A stretch of DNA of 64,000 nt from Agromyces allii (GTDB taxonomy: Bacteria; Actinomycetota; Actinomycetes; Actinomycetales; Microbacteriaceae): assembly GCF_009749385.1 (NCBI RefSeq), contig NZ_WBIN01000006.1, positions 248,001 to 312,000 of the forward strand. The letters are read 5' to 3'. Of the stretch, positions 29,557 to 40,003 are shown piece after piece. The notes under the pieces were generated by a model that worked only from the letters and a program-made list of their open reading frames with translations, made no database searches and was not told where the DNA came from. Made by a program: the position numbers and the translations under genes. The stretch's first letter is position 1. Each line of letters opens with the position of its first letter.

Positions 29557-31035
29557 ATGACGCTCGCCGAGACATCCGCCCTCCCGTTCAAGGTCGCCGA
29601 CCTCTCGCTCGCCGAGGCCGGCCGCCACCAGCTGCGCCTCGCCGAGAACGAGATGCCCGGCCTCATGTCGCTCCGCGAGGAGTTCGGCGCGTCGCAGCCG
29701 CTCGCCGGCGCGCGCATCGCGGGCAGCCTGCACATGACCGTCCAGACCGCGGTGCTCATCGAGACACTCGTCGCCCTCGGCGCGCAGGTGCGCTGGGCGA
29801 GCTGCAACATCTTCTCCACCCAGAACGAGGCGGCCGCGGCCATCGCGGTGGGCCCCGACGGCACGCCCGACGATCCCAAGGGCGTTCCCGTGTTCGCGTG
29901 GAAGGGCGAGACGCTTGAGGAGTACTGGTGGTGCACCGACCGCATCTTCGACTGGAGCGCCGAGGCGGCAGCAGCGGGCGCCGACTGGATCGGCCCGAAC
30001 CTGATCCTCGACGACGGCGGTGACGCGACGCTGCTCGTGCACGACGGTCGCGCGTTCGAGGCCGCGGGCGCCGTGCCCGAGACGCCCGCCGACGCGAGCC
30101 ACGAGTACCGCGTGGTGCTCGACACGCTGCGCGGCTCGCTCGCGGTGAGCGGCGACCGCTGGACCCGCATCGCCGAGGAGCTCAAGGGCGTCACCGAAGA
30201 GACCACGACCGGCGTGCACCGTCTCTACGAGCTGCACTCGAAGGGCGAGCTGCTCTTCCCGGCGATCAACGTCAACGACTCGGTCACGAAGTCGAAGTTC
30301 GACAACAAGTACGGCATCCGCCACTCGCTGCCCGACGGCCTGAACCGCGCCACCGACGTGCTCATGGGCGGCAAGGTCGCGTTCGTCGTCGGCTACGGCG
30401 ACGTCGGCAAGGGTGCCGCCGAGGCCCTGCGCGGCCAGGGCGCGCGCGTCATCGTCAGCGAGGTCGACCCGATCTGCGCCCTGCAGGCCGCGATGGACGG
30501 CTACCAGGTCGCCCGCGTCGAAGACGTCGTCGGCGAGGTCGACATCTTCGTCACCTGCACCGGCAACAAAGACGTGCTGCGCCTCGCGCACATGCTCGGC
30601 ATGAAGCACCTCGCGATCGTCTCCAACGTCGGCCACTTCGACAACGAGATCGACATGGCCGGCCTCGAGTCGCTCGAGGGTGCCGAGAAGGTCGAGATCA
30701 AGCCGCAGGTGCACGAGTGGCGCCTGCCCACCGGCCGGTCGATCCTCGTGCTCTCCGAGGGCCGCCTGATGAACCTCGGCAACGCCACGGGCCACCCGTC
30801 GTTCGTGATGTCGAACTCGTTCACGAACCAGGTGCTCGCGCAGATCGAGCTCTGGACCCGCCCCGAGGAGTACCCCATCGGCGTCTACGTGCTGCCGAAG
30901 CACCTCGACGAGAAGGTCGCACGCCTGCACCTCGACTCGCTCGGCGTGCAGCTCACCGAGCTCAGCCCCGAGCAGGCCGCCTACATCGGCGTCCCGGTCG
31001 AGGGCCCGTACAAGGTCGACCACTACCGGTACTGA
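29557..31035 (+). CDS. ahcY: S-adenosylhomocysteine hydrolase
   Basis: 492 residues, the long actinobacterial form containing the roughly 40-residue insert. It hydrolyses S-adenosylhomocysteine to adenosine and homocysteine and keeps methyltransferases active. [42 protein letters not shown] (substrate Lys/Asp/Asn) and [15 protein letters not shown] (NAD-binding GxGxxG) are all present; the C-terminal [14 protein letters not shown] and KVDHYRY supply the conserved terminal Lys and Tyr for cofactor binding across subunits. The start ATG 29557 lacks a strong ribosome-binding site; GACAAT ends 6 nt upstream. It lies 68 bp after manB, matching the order seen in mycobacteria. Confidence 0.97.
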   Translation: MTLAETSALPFKVADLSLAEAGRHQLRLAENEMPGLMSLREEFGASQPLAGARIAGSLHMTVQTAVLIETLVALGAQVRWASCNIFSTQNEAAAAIAVGPDGTPDDPKGVPVFAWKGETLEEYWWCTDRIFDWSAEAAAAGADWIGPNLILDDGGDATLLVHDGRAFEAAGAVPETPADASHEYRVVLDTLRGSLAVSGDRWTRIAEELKGVTEETTTGVHRLYELHSKGELLFPAINVNDSVTKSKFDNKYGIRHSLPDGLNRATDVLMGGKVAFVVGYGDVGKGAAEALRGQGARVIVSEVDPICALQAAMDGYQVARVEDVVGEVDIFVTCTGNKDVLRLAHMLGMKHLAIVSNVGHFDNEIDMAGLESLEGAEKVEIKPQVHEWRLPTGRSILVLSEGRLMNLGNATGHPSFVMSNSFTNQVLAQIELWTRPEEYPIGVYVLPKHLDEKVARLHLDSLGVQLTELSPEQAAYIGVPVEGPYKVDHYRY

Positions 31036-31057
31036 TCGACCGGGTCCCGATTCGAGC

Positions 31058-31095
31058 GGGCGGATGCCGCGGGCGGCTGCTCGCGGCATCCGCCC
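31058..31095. terminator. Bidirectional terminator after ahcY
   Basis: GGGCGGATGCCGCG (31058-31071) pairs perfectly with 31082-31095 around a 10-nt loop, between the convergent ahcY and RDD genes. Confidence 0.8.
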
Positions 31096-31118
31096 GGCTC
31101 GGTTCGGCCCGCCGGAGG

Positions 31119-31967
31119 TCAGCGCTGCGGGAACCCCGTCGCCGTCGCGGTGAGCACCGGCTCCAGCGCGTTCAGGCGGGCCCGCTCGAGCTCGAGCGCA
31201 CGCGTGTCGCGGGCGCGCCGGAGCGCGACCACTCCGGCGAGGAACGGCTCGGGTGCGGCATCCGGAATGGGTGCGACGTAGGGCGCGACCTCGGCGGCGA
31301 GCGAGGCGGCCAGGCGGGCACGGCTCGCGGGTGCGAGCTGGGCGACGTTCTCGAAGTACGAGGCGACGCGGCGGGCGAGCGGGTCGGGCAGCCGTGCGAC
31401 GTCGGCGATCGAGGCCCACCCGACGAGCTCGGCCGGCACGCCGAACGGGTTCGAACGCACGGCGGGCACCCGCTCGACCTGGGCGTGGGTGCCGGCGAGC
31501 AGGTCGCCGAGGCGCTTGGACGACGGGTTCAGGAACCCGACGAGCACGGCGAGGCCGCCGAACGTGAGGTAGATCTCGAGCACGCCCGTGAGCGCGCGGA
31601 TGAATGCGTGGCGGAACCCGATGGCCCCGCCGTCGTCGCGGACGACGCGGAGGCCGAGCGCGAGCTTGCCGAGCGAACGCCCGTGCGACGCGGTCTCGAC
31701 GGCCGTGGGCACGACGATGATCACGATCACGACGCCGCCGATCGCGATGGCGCGGAACGCGGCCCCGTCGACCGTGAGTCCGGCGCCGGTCGCGATGAGC
31801 GCCATGCCGACGAGGAGCACGATCGAGACGAGCACGTCGATCATCGTTCCGGCCCCGCGGATGAGGGCGGAGGCCGGTCGCAGGTCGAGCGCGACGGCCT
31901 CGCCGATGACCACGCCCTCGTCGTCGTGTCGGGCGGCAGCGGTGCGGGCGTTGGGCGCGTCGACCAT
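31119..31967 (-). CDS. RDD family membrane protein
   Basis: 282 residues from ATG 31967. The sequence LRPASALIRGAGTMIDVLVS contains the RxxDxxxD-like entry to the first span; SHGRSLGKLALGLRVVRDDG between spans and PSSKRLGDLLAGTHAQVER match the RDD signature. About four membrane spans occupy residues 35-170, followed by a soluble C-terminal domain of about 110 residues. RDD proteins are poorly understood; some help cation/proton exchange. It is transcribed divergently, 17 bp apart, from the SpoIIM-type gene. This pair is part of a cluster with MoxR, DUF58 and DUF4129 genes, as in mycobacterial Rv3692-Rv3695. Confidence 0.9.
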   Translation of the reverse strand: MVDAPNARTAAARHDDEGVVIGEAVALDLRPASALIRGAGTMIDVLVSIVLLVGMALIATGAGLTVDGAAFRAIAIGGVVIVIIVVPTAVETASHGRSLGKLALGLRVVRDDGGAIGFRHAFIRALTGVLEIYLTFGGLAVLVGFLNPSSKRLGDLLAGTHAQVERVPAVRSNPFGVPAELVGWASIADVARLPDPLARRVASYFENVAQLAPASRARLAASLAAEVAPYVAPIPDAAPEPFLAGVVALRRARDTRALELERARLNALEPVLTATATGFPQR

Positions 31968-31970
31968 GGC

Positions 31971-31976
31971 TAGTAT
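31971..31976 (+). promoter_or_regulatory. -10 element for the SpoIIM-type gene
   Basis: TAGTAT ends 8 nt before ATG 31985 in a 17-bp divergent gap with no room for a leader, so a leaderless transcript is expected. The -35 region would lie inside the RDD gene. Confidence 0.5.
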
Positions 31977-31984
31977 TCAAGCAG

Positions 31985-32980
31985 ATGGACCTCGACGCGC
32001 TCGCCACCGCCCGCCATGACGCATGGCAGCGGCTCGACGCGCTCGGCCGCGAGAACCGGCTGTCCGGGCCAGAGGCCGACGAACTCATCGAGCGCTATCA
32101 GGGCGCCGCGTCCGACCTCTCGCTCGTGCAGACCACGGTCGGCTCGACGGCGCTGGGCGACCGGCTCTCGGTCGGGCTCGCGAAGGCCCGACTGCGGTTC
32201 ACGGGCGCACCCGAGAACCCCCTGAAGCTGTTCACGAGGTTCGTGGTGGTCGACCTTCCGGCCGCGCTGTACCGGGTGCGGTGGCTGACGCTCGCGGTCG
32301 CGATCGCGACGGTCGTGGTCGCGGCGCTCTACGCGTGGTGGATCGCCGCCGATCCGCGCGTGCTCGCGACGCTCGGCAGCGAGGCCGACCTGCAGCAGCT
32401 CGCCGACGAGGGGTTCGTCTCGTACTACTCCGAGAACCCGGCGGCCTCGTTCGCCGGGTCGGTCTGGACGAACAACGCGTGGATCGCCGCGCAGTGCGTC
32501 GCGTTCGGCATCACCGGCATCTGGGTGCCGGCGGTGATCCTGCAGAACGCGCAGAACCTCGGCGTCACGGCCGCCGTCATGTTCGCCTACGACGAGGCCG
32601 ACACGTTCTTCCTCTACATCACCCCGCACGGCCTGCTCGAGCTCACCTGCGTGTTCGTCGCCGCGGCCGCGGGGCTCCGCATCTTCTGGGCCTGGGTCGC
32701 GCCGGGCGCCCGCCCACGGGGCGTCGCCCTCGCCGAAGACGCGCGGGCGCTCTTCACGGTCGCGATCGGGCTCGTGTTCTTCCTCTTCGTCTCTGGCCTC
32801 ATCGAGGGCTTCGTGACCCCGGCGCCCTGGCCGTGGCCGGTGAAGATCGGCATCGGCGTGCTCGCGTTCGGCGGGTTCCTCGCCTACATGCTCGTGCTCG
32901 GCGGCCGGGCGACGCGCGCCGGTGCCACGGGCGATCTCGACGAGTTCGACGCCGGAGCCACGCGCATCATCGCCGGCTGA
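31985..32980 (+). CDS. SpoIIM-type (stage II sporulation protein M family) membrane protein
   Basis: 331 residues. The N-terminal 85 residues are soluble and helical (MDLDALATARHDAWQRLDAL, LSGPEADELIERYQGAASDL). Then come about six spans with WTNNAWIAAQCVAFGITGIW, NLGVTAAVMFAYDEAD and ITPHGLLELTCVFVAAAAGL, the conserved NN(x)aa and PHGxxEl motifs of the SpoIIM/DUF95 family. In Bacillus SpoIIM is part of a peptidoglycan hydrolase complex; non-sporulating Actinobacteria use the family in an unknown envelope role, normally beside RDD, MoxR and DUF58 genes as here. No sporulation gene is in the window. Confidence 0.9.
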   Translation: MDLDALATARHDAWQRLDALGRENRLSGPEADELIERYQGAASDLSLVQTTVGSTALGDRLSVGLAKARLRFTGAPENPLKLFTRFVVVDLPAALYRVRWLTLAVAIATVVVAALYAWWIAADPRVLATLGSEADLQQLADEGFVSYYSENPAASFAGSVWTNNAWIAAQCVAFGITGIWVPAVILQNAQNLGVTAAVMFAYDEADTFFLYITPHGLLELTCVFVAAAAGLRIFWAWVAPGARPRGVALAEDARALFTVAIGLVFFLFVSGLIEGFVTPAPWPWPVKIGIGVLAFGGFLAYMLVLGGRATRAGATGDLDEFDAGATRIIAG

Positions 32981-33006
32981 GCGGCCCGCCGGGGCGCCCG
33001 GGCATG

Positions 33007-33044
33007 CGAATGGCGGATGCCTCGTGGGAGACATCCGCCATTCG
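33007..33044. terminator. Bidirectional terminator after the SpoIIM-type gene
   Basis: CGAATGGCGGATG (33007-33019) pairs perfectly with 33032-33044 around 12 nt that can form three more pairs. It lies between the convergent SpoIIM-type and aquaporin genes. Confidence 0.8.
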
Positions 33045-33058
33045 GAACCGCAGCGCGA

Positions 33059-33841
33059 CTACGCCGAGAGCTTCGCAGCGCGGTCGAAGACGGCCTTGTA
33101 GATGGCGCCGGCGATGATCGCACCGAGGATCGGGGCGACGATCGAGAGCCAGACCTGGCCGATCGCGTCGGTGCCGCCGTAGATCGCGGTCGCGATCGAG
33201 CGGGCCGGGTTGAACGAGGCGTTCGAGACGGGGATCGCGACGAGGGCGATCGCCGTCAGGGTGAGGCCGATCGCGATGGGGGCGAAGTTCGCGGCCGCGC
33301 GCCCGGCGCTCGTGACGCCGAGGATGACGAACAGGAACACCGCGGTCGCGATCGTCTCGACGAGGAACACCGAGAGCAGGCCGTAGCCGCCGGGGGAGAG
33401 CACGTCGTAGCCGGTCGACGCGCCGCGGAACACGGCGATGTCGAACACCGGTCCGGTCGAGAGGATGCCGAGCAGCGCCGTCGAGGCGAGGATGCCGCCG
33501 ACGAGCTGGGCCGCGATGTACGGGCCGACCTCGCGCCAGGCGAACCTGCCGGCGACCGCGAGCCCGATCGACACGGCCGGGTTGAAGTGCCCGCCCGAGA
33601 TCGGGCCGAACGCGTACGCGGCGACCAGCACGCTGAGGCCGAGCGCGAACGCGACGCCAAGGAAGCCGACGTTCAGTCCGCCCTCGCCCGCTGCGAAGCC
33701 GGCCGCGAAGATCGCGGTGCCGATGACGCCGAAGACGAGGATGAAGGTGCCGAGCACCTCTGCGGTGAGTTTCTGAGCGGTCGACGGCGCTTCGGGCGTC
33801 GACGTGGTCGACGCTGCGTCGACGGGTGCGGTTTCGGACAT
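33059..33841 (-). CDS. Aquaporin (MIP family)
   Basis: 260 residues from ATG 33841, with GAAAGGA 6 nt upstream; the longer open frame beyond it is spurious. After an Ala/Thr-rich 25-residue N-terminus, six spans enclose the two pore half-helices: GGHFNPAVS and SNASFNPARS, the NPA boxes. Residues such as AAYAFGPISGGHFNPAVS resemble AqpZ-type water channels more than glycerol facilitators, since the second box is NPARS with Ser, not the D of GlpF-like NPARD. It passes water, perhaps small neutral solutes, through the inner membrane. It interrupts the MoxR/DUF58/SpoIIM cluster and has its own terminator, so it may be separately regulated. Confidence 0.93.
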   Translation of the reverse strand: MSETAPVDAASTTSTPEAPSTAQKLTAEVLGTFILVFGVIGTAIFAAGFAAGEGGLNVGFLGVAFALGLSVLVAAYAFGPISGGHFNPAVSIGLAVAGRFAWREVGPYIAAQLVGGILASTALLGILSTGPVFDIAVFRGASTGYDVLSPGGYGLLSVFLVETIATAVFLFVILGVTSAGRAAANFAPIAIGLTLTAIALVAIPVSNASFNPARSIATAIYGGTDAIGQVWLSIVAPILGAIIAGAIYKAVFDRAAKLSA

Positions 33842-34131
33842 GACCGATCCTTTCGTAGGGACGGGTTGGAGGCGCGAACGTGAGAAGGCGGAACGGCGAC
33901 CCCCCGTCGCCGTTCGTTGCGACCATAGCGATCGCGTGTTGGGCGGCACGGGACATCCGCGGCGCATGACCAAATCGTTACCCGAACGGACCGATGGACG
34001 ACACATGCGGACACACGCCGACGCATTCGGGCGTGACATCGTGCGGTCGCGCGGTCGCGCGGTCGCGCGGGCGCGCCGGGTGCGCAGCAGGTCCGGGTGC
34101 GCAGCACGTCCGGGCGCGCGGCGCGGCCGGG
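33842..34131. other. 290-bp intergenic region with short tandem repeats
   Basis: The first half must hold the aquaporin promoter on the minus strand; no clear -35/-10 pair was found. The second half has three tandem copies of the 8-mer GCGGTCGC (34043-34066). These are followed by three copies of a 17-bp unit starting CCGGG (34076-34092, 34093-34109, 34110-34126; the first two differ at one base, the third is diverged) that ends against the DUF58 stop codon. Confidence 0.7.
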
Positions 34132-35469
34132 TCAGAGCAGCCCGGCCGACTTCAGCTCGAGGTAGCGGTCGGCGAGCGCCGGCGGCAGGTCGCGCGGCGC
34201 CGCCGAGACCGGGTGCGCGCCCGACTGGCGGATCGCCGCAGCGACGCGATCGACGTCGAGGCGCGCGCGCTCGGAGGCGGCGGCGAGGTAGGCGTCGTCG
34301 AGCGTGTCGCGGCGCGCGGCCGCGGCATCCGCCTCGGGGTCCTGCACGGAGGCCACGAGCACGGTGTGCCTGGCCGTGAGCTGGGGCAGCACCGAGAGCA
34401 GTCCGCGCGCGGAGCCCGGGGAGTCGGCGGCCGTGAGCAGCACCACGAGCGCGCGCCGGCTCGTGACCGCGCGGATCTGCGCGGGGAGCCCGGTCCAGTC
34501 GGCCTCGATGAGCTCGGCCTCGACGCCGGCCATCGCGTCGACGAGGCGCGCGAGCAGTTGCGAGCCCGTGACCCCGGTGACCCTGGCCCGTGCCCGGCGG
34601 TCCCACGCGAAGAAGTCGACGCGGTCGCCCGCGTGCGTTGCGAGCGCCGAGAGCAGCAGCGTCGACTCCCAGGCGGTGTCGAGCCGGGGTTCGTCGGCCA
34701 CGCGGGCGGCTGCCGTGCGCGAGGTGTCGGCGACGATCACGATGCGGCGGTCGCGCTCGGGCCGCCACGTGCGCACCATCAGCTTCGTGCCGCCGCGGGC
34801 CGCGGGATCGACGTGGCGCGCCGTCGCCCGCCAGTCGATCGAGCGCACGTCGTCGCCGCGCACGTACTCGCGGATCGAGTCGAACTCGGTGCCCTGGCCG
34901 CGCACGAGCATGGGCGTGCGGCCATCGAGCTCGCGCAGGCGTGTGAGCCTCGACGGCAGGTGCACGCGCGAGTGGAACGGCGGCAGCACGCGCAGGCGCC
35001 CCGGCGAGGCGAGCGTCGCCTGACGGCACCAGAGGCCGAGCGGCCCGGCCGAGCGGATCGTGACCTGCTCGGTGCGACGATCGCCGCGCCGCCATGGCGT
35101 CAGTTGCAGGCGGAGGCTCCGGCGCTCGCCGGGGGCGACGACGAGCCGGGAGCGGTTCGCCCCGGCGACCCCGGCCGACGGCTCCCACCCGTCGCGAACG
35201 GTGGCCCGCAGCATCCGCTCGCCCGTGTTCACGACCGTGAGCGCCGACACGACGGGCTCGCCGAGGCGGACCTTCGCCGGGAGGTCGCGGATCAGCGAGA
35301 CCCGTCGCGGCGAGGCCGCGAGCGAGAGGTCGAGCACGCCGAGCCCGACCGTGAGCGCGAGCCAGCCGAGCAGCGCGAACCACGCGGCTTCGGCCCCGGA
35401 CCCGCCCAGGACGACCACGGGCACGACGCCGAGGGCGACGAGCAGCACGAACCGACCGGTGACCGCCAT
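34132..35469 (-). CDS. DUF58 domain protein
   Basis: 445 residues from ATG 35469, one base after the MoxR stop. Two N-terminal spans (FVLLVALGVVPVVVL and WFALLGWLALTVGLGVLD) precede a beta-rich part. The conserved DUF58 core follows: GQGTEFDSIREYVRGDDVRS, then IDWRATARH. Then comes a von Willebrand A-like half with IVIVADTSRT, a degenerate MIDAS (DxSxT). DUF58 proteins pair with MoxR ATPases, which are thought to remodel or activate metal- or cofactor-dependent partners in the envelope. Operon order here is DUF4129-DUF4350-MoxR-DUF58 with overlaps or 1-nt gaps. Confidence 0.9.
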   Translation of the reverse strand: MAVTGRFVLLVALGVVPVVVLGGSGAEAAWFALLGWLALTVGLGVLDLSLAASPRRVSLIRDLPAKVRLGEPVVSALTVVNTGERMLRATVRDGWEPSAGVAGANRSRLVVAPGERRSLRLQLTPWRRGDRRTEQVTIRSAGPLGLWCRQATLASPGRLRVLPPFHSRVHLPSRLTRLRELDGRTPMLVRGQGTEFDSIREYVRGDDVRSIDWRATARHVDPAARGGTKLMVRTWRPERDRRIVIVADTSRTAAARVADEPRLDTAWESTLLLSALATHAGDRVDFFAWDRRARARVTGVTGSQLLARLVDAMAGVEAELIEADWTGLPAQIRAVTSRRALVVLLTAADSPGSARGLLSVLPQLTARHTVLVASVQDPEADAAAARRDTLDDAYLAAASERARLDVDRVAAAIRQSGAHPVSAAPRDLPPALADRYLELKSAGLL

Positions 35470-35470
35470 G

Positions 35471-36453
<983 letters not shown>

Positions 36454-36457
<4 letters not shown>

Positions 36458-37857
36458 CGCTGCCTTCCTGGCTGGTCGTCTGAGGGTGTCGCGGTGGTCG
36501 TGGTGGTCGGGCCGGCGGCGGTCGGGCCTGGGTGCGCCGGCCGCACGCCGGTGTCGGGTCTGCTCGCGGCGGCGACGTCGCGTTCGAGGTCGTCGAGAGC
36601 CGCCGCGAGCGCGACGAACCTCGCGTCGTTCGCGGGCAGCTCGTCGACGAGCAGGCGCATGACGGATGTCGCGTCGCGCCCGGTCGCGGCGGCCGCCGCC
36701 CGGGCGACGGCCGCGACCTCGCTTGTGCGCGGCAGGCGCAGTGCGACCGCGAGACGTCGGATCGCGGCGACGCGCATCTGGTCGAGCGCATGCGTGCGCT
36801 GGGCGGATCGGGCGTAGAGGCGGGCGCGCCCCTGCCGCGTCTCGCCGGCCGGCACGGTGACCGGCAGCCGCTCGACGACGAGCGGTCCGAGCCGGCGCCC
36901 GCGCCAGAGTCCGGCGACGACGGTCACGACGAGCCCGAGCACGAGCACGGGGCTGACCCAGCCGGGCGTGAGCTCCCCGAGCGTCGGCGCGGCGGTCGCC
37001 TCGGCGTCGGCAGGGCCGGGCAGGTACCAGACGAGGTCGGGCGTCGCCCCGAGCAGCCCGATCGCGAACGCCGCGTTGCCGTCTTCGTCGATGCGGGAGT
37101 TCTCGAAGACGGTCGTCGCGGCGACCAGCGAGAGCGGGGCGGACGCCGCGGACGGATCGGCGTCGCCTCCGCCGCTGCCCGGGCTCGGGCCGAAGGCCGC
37201 GGCGAACCCGTCGTCCTGACTGAAGCATCCGTGCCATCCGGCGCTCCGGGCGTCGTCGTCGATCGTCAGCAGGCGCTGCCCGTCGGACAGCGCCTCGGCG
37301 CGGATCGCGGGCCGCACGTCGCAGTCGGCGTCGTCGAGCACGCCGTCGGCCGCCCCCGCCATGCGCACGCCGGGTGTGAGCGCCTCGAGGGCCCGGAACC
37401 CCGGTTCGACGACGACGAGGCGTGCGCCGCTCGCCGCGAGCGCATCGAGGCCGTCGGCGTCGAGGGTGGCGAACTCGTCGAAGAGCAGCAGCGTCGCCGC
37501 GCCGTCGGCCGCCGCCACGGCGTCGAGCGCCGCATCGAGCGAGCGCGTCGGCGCGACCTCGACGCCGTGCGAGCGCAGCACCTCGACGAGCGCGCCGGAA
37601 CCGCGCGAGCCCGGGCTCTCGGGGTCGAGCAGCCCGGCCTGGGCGCGCACACCGCCCTGGATCACGAAGAGCACGAGCACGCCGACGACGAGCACGCCCG
37701 CGAGCACGAGCCACGTGCGTCCGCGTCTGAGCAGCGCCCCGATGGTCGGCGAGACGGCCGTCGCGGCCTCCGTGCGGGGGGTCGACGCGGTCGTGGGGGC
37801 GCTGCCCGCGGCGGGCGCGGCGACCTCGGCGACGTCGGACGGTGAGCCGGGCGTCAT
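36454..37857 (-). CDS. DUF4350 domain membrane protein
   Basis: 467 residues from ATG 37857. An Ala/Thr-rich cytoplasmic N-terminus of 45 residues is followed by one span (WLVLAGVLVVGVLVLFVI). The extracytoplasmic DUF4350 domain has VEVLRSHGVEVAPTRSLDAA, TLLLFDEFATLDADGLDALA and VVVEPGFRALEALTPG. A second span lies near residue 310 (VSPVLVLGLVVTVVAGLW), followed by a cytoplasmic, Arg-rich part. Such proteins lie between DUF4129 and MoxR in Actinobacteria. The function is unknown. It overlaps both neighbours by 4 bp, so all are coupled. Confidence 0.85.
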
Positions 37858-38555
37858 CGCACGGCCTCGAAACGGTCGGATGCGGCATCCGCCGACCCGT
37901 CGGGCGCGTGCATCGGTCGCATCGCCTGGAGGTCGCGATCCAGCGTCGTGACCCGTTCGTAGGTCGGCGCATCGCCCGCGGCCCCGAGATAGCGAACGCC
38001 GTCGAACGCGTCGGCCGCGGCCGCGAGCCGCGTTCGCTCGTCGGGGAACGGGCGAGCCGCGGCATCCGCGACGCCGCGCGCCGTCGTGCCGGGATGCACG
38101 TGCACGAGCTCGCGTTCGACGAGATCGCGCACGATCGCGCGGAAGCGCTCCTCGATCGCGAGCGGCCAGTCGCGATCGCGCGCCGCGGCCTCCGCGGCGC
38201 GGCGGATGGTGCCGGCATCGCGAAGATCGCCCTCGAACGCCGCCGACGAGAGGGACGCCCGGCGACGCCGGAGTCGGGGGAGGCCGAAGACGAGCAGTCC
38301 GACCACGACGAGGAGGAGCACGATCACCACGACGAGCAGCGCGACGACCTCGCCCGGAACGGCGCCGGCGCCGTTCAGCAGATCGACGAACCAGTCGCGG
38401 ATGCCCTGGGCGAACCGGTCGAACGCGTTGGGCTCGCTCGCCCGGTACCTCGGCTTCGACAGCTCGTCGAGCAGCCAGCGGCGGGCCTCGTCGGCGTCGG
38501 GATCGAGCGGGTCCGCGTCGAAGCCGAGCGCGCGCGCCGCCGCGGCCGGGATCAT
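37854..38555 (-). CDS. DUF4129 domain membrane protein
   Basis: 233 residues from ATG 38555, overlapping the preceding gene's stop by 4 bp (ATGA). ARRWLLDELSKPRYRASEPN at the N-terminus precedes a span, VVALLVVVIVLLLVVVGLLV, and a cytoplasmic helical domain with the DUF4129 features RAAAEAAARDRDWPLAIEER, FRAIVRDLVERELVHVHPGT and TTARGVADAA. The family often occurs fused to transglutaminase domains; here it is the short stand-alone form. Tight coupling to the DUF4350 and MoxR genes suggests that they work as one membrane complex. Confidence 0.85.
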   Translation of the reverse strand: MIPAAAARALGFDADPLDPDADEARRWLLDELSKPRYRASEPNAFDRFAQGIRDWFVDLLNGAGAVPGEVVALLVVVIVLLLVVVGLLVFGLPRLRRRRASLSSAAFEGDLRDAGTIRRAAEAAARDRDWPLAIEERFRAIVRDLVERELVHVHPGTTARGVADAAARPFPDERTRLAAAADAFDGVRYLGAAGDAPTYERVTTLDRDLQAMRPMHAPDGSADAASDRFEAVR

Positions 38556-39820
38556 GCGGGAGCGCCGCCGGACGGCACCGGGCCGGGGGAGACCTCGTCG
38601 GGTGCGATCCACGGATCGGAGACGGGCAGCCCGGCGTCGCGGAGCTCGACGTGGCGCGCGAGCTCGAGGTCGAGACCCTCGGTGCGCATGCGCAGATCGA
38701 TGTAGACGACGCCCACGACCGCGGCCTGCACGACGGTCGTGATCGCGGCGATGATGAGCGAGAGCACAGTGGACACGACGCCGAGGACGATCGCGATGGT
38801 GATCGCCGAGCCCGTGTTCGTCGGGTCGATGATCGCGGGCAGCAGCCCGCCCAGCAGCGAGATGGGCTGCACGACGACCTGCGAGGCGACGTTCAGGATG
38901 AGGCCGACGAGCAGCAGCACCCCGAGCGTGCGCCAGAAGTAGCCGATCGTGAGACGCCATGAACGGCGCATCGCCGTCGCGATGCCCGCATGCTCGAGCA
39001 CGATGATGCTCGGCACGAGCGCGAGCCGCACGCCGAGCCACCAGCCGAGCACGAGGAGCCCGAGCGAGAGGAGCACGACGACCGCGATGCTGACGCCCAG
39101 CCCGACCGGAGAGGTGGCCGCTCCGAGGACGATGATGCCGACGAGGATCGCGAGGGCGACGAGCAGCGCGAGCGTGACGAGCAGGGTCCAGCCGATGAGC
39201 GCGCCGATGCGCGGCAGCGTGCGACGCCAGAGCGCCCCGAGCGACAGCTTCTCGCCGAGCGTGCCCGTGGCGACCTCGACGATCATGACGCCCTGCAGGA
39301 ACGCGCCGGCCACCACCGAGATGCCGACCGCGAACAGCATCGTCACGACGAGGGCCGCGATCGACCCCGGCAGCAATTCCTCCACCTCGGCCGGGCCCGC
39401 CGAGTCGAGCCGGCCGAAGAACCAGAGGAACACCGGCACGGCGACCGCGGCCGCGAGGATTCCTGCGGCGAGCTGCACGAGCAGCCCGCTGCCGAAGGTG
39501 GCCGCGGGGTTGCGGCGCAGCGTGCGGAACGGAGCCCAGAGCAGCGTGCCGAACCCCAGCGGCCGCAGCGGCAGCAGGCCCGGCTTCGGCGGGGCGGTCC
39601 AGCCCTGACCGCCGGCGGGTGCCCCGGGGGCCGGCGCGACGTACTGCGGGGCGCCGTACGGCGGGGCTGCGTACTGAGGGGCCGCGTACTGCGGTGCTGC
39701 GTACTGCGGTGCGCCGTACGGCTGGGCGCCGTGGGCCGGAGGCGCGGGCGGCACCGGTGGTGCTGAGGCGTCGGGCTGCGGCTCGGGCGCTCCGGGCGCT
39801 CGCCAGTCGTGTTCGGCCAC
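38552..39820 (-). CDS. Polytopic membrane protein with QYAAP-repeat N-terminus
   Basis: 422 residues from GTG 39820, with GGAAGGAG 9 nt upstream. The first 90 residues are a Pro/Ala/Tyr/Gln tail with the repeated unit YAAPQ (YGAPQYAAPQYAAPQ and further units), as often seen in actinobacterial membrane proteins. GLLPLRPLGFGTLLWAPFRT leads into about six to eight spans with FWRTLGVLLLVGLILNVAS. The core resembles the glycerophosphoryl-diester-phosphodiesterase membrane-domain/DUF7847 type, which is non-catalytic. It is the first gene of the minus-strand DUF4129-DUF4350-MoxR-DUF58 operon. The function is unknown. Confidence 0.8.
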   Translation of the reverse strand: MAEHDWRAPGAPEPQPDASAPPVPPAPPAHGAQPYGAPQYAAPQYAAPQYAAPPYGAPQYVAPAPGAPAGGQGWTAPPKPGLLPLRPLGFGTLLWAPFRTLRRNPAATFGSGLLVQLAAGILAAAVAVPVFLWFFGRLDSAGPAEVEELLPGSIAALVVTMLFAVGISVVAGAFLQGVMIVEVATGTLGEKLSLGALWRRTLPRIGALIGWTLLVTLALLVALAILVGIIVLGAATSPVGLGVSIAVVVLLSLGLLVLGWWLGVRLALVPSIIVLEHAGIATAMRRSWRLTIGYFWRTLGVLLLVGLILNVASQVVVQPISLLGGLLPAIIDPTNTGSAITIAIVLGVVSTVLSLIIAAITTVVQAAVVGVVYIDLRMRTEGLDLELARHVELRDAGLPVSDPWIAPDEVSPGPVPSGGAPA

Positions 39821-40003
39821 CTCGTCGTGCTCCTTCCGCTGCGGATTCCCATGCTCGCATATCGGGGAGCGGGCCACGGCCCGGATGCGCGCCCGCCCGC
39901 GGCATCCGCCCCCTTGTCGTGCCGTACGACTACGCTGGTCACACCGTCCATCCGGCCCGGCGCGAGAACCCCGCCCCGGGCGCAGCCGCACAGGAATGAA
40001 CCG

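Noticed and set aside
33842-35383. Long upstream extension of the aquaporin frame
   Set aside because: It overlaps the DUF58 gene in antisense; ATG 33841 has a GAAAGGA site and gives a complete aquaporin.
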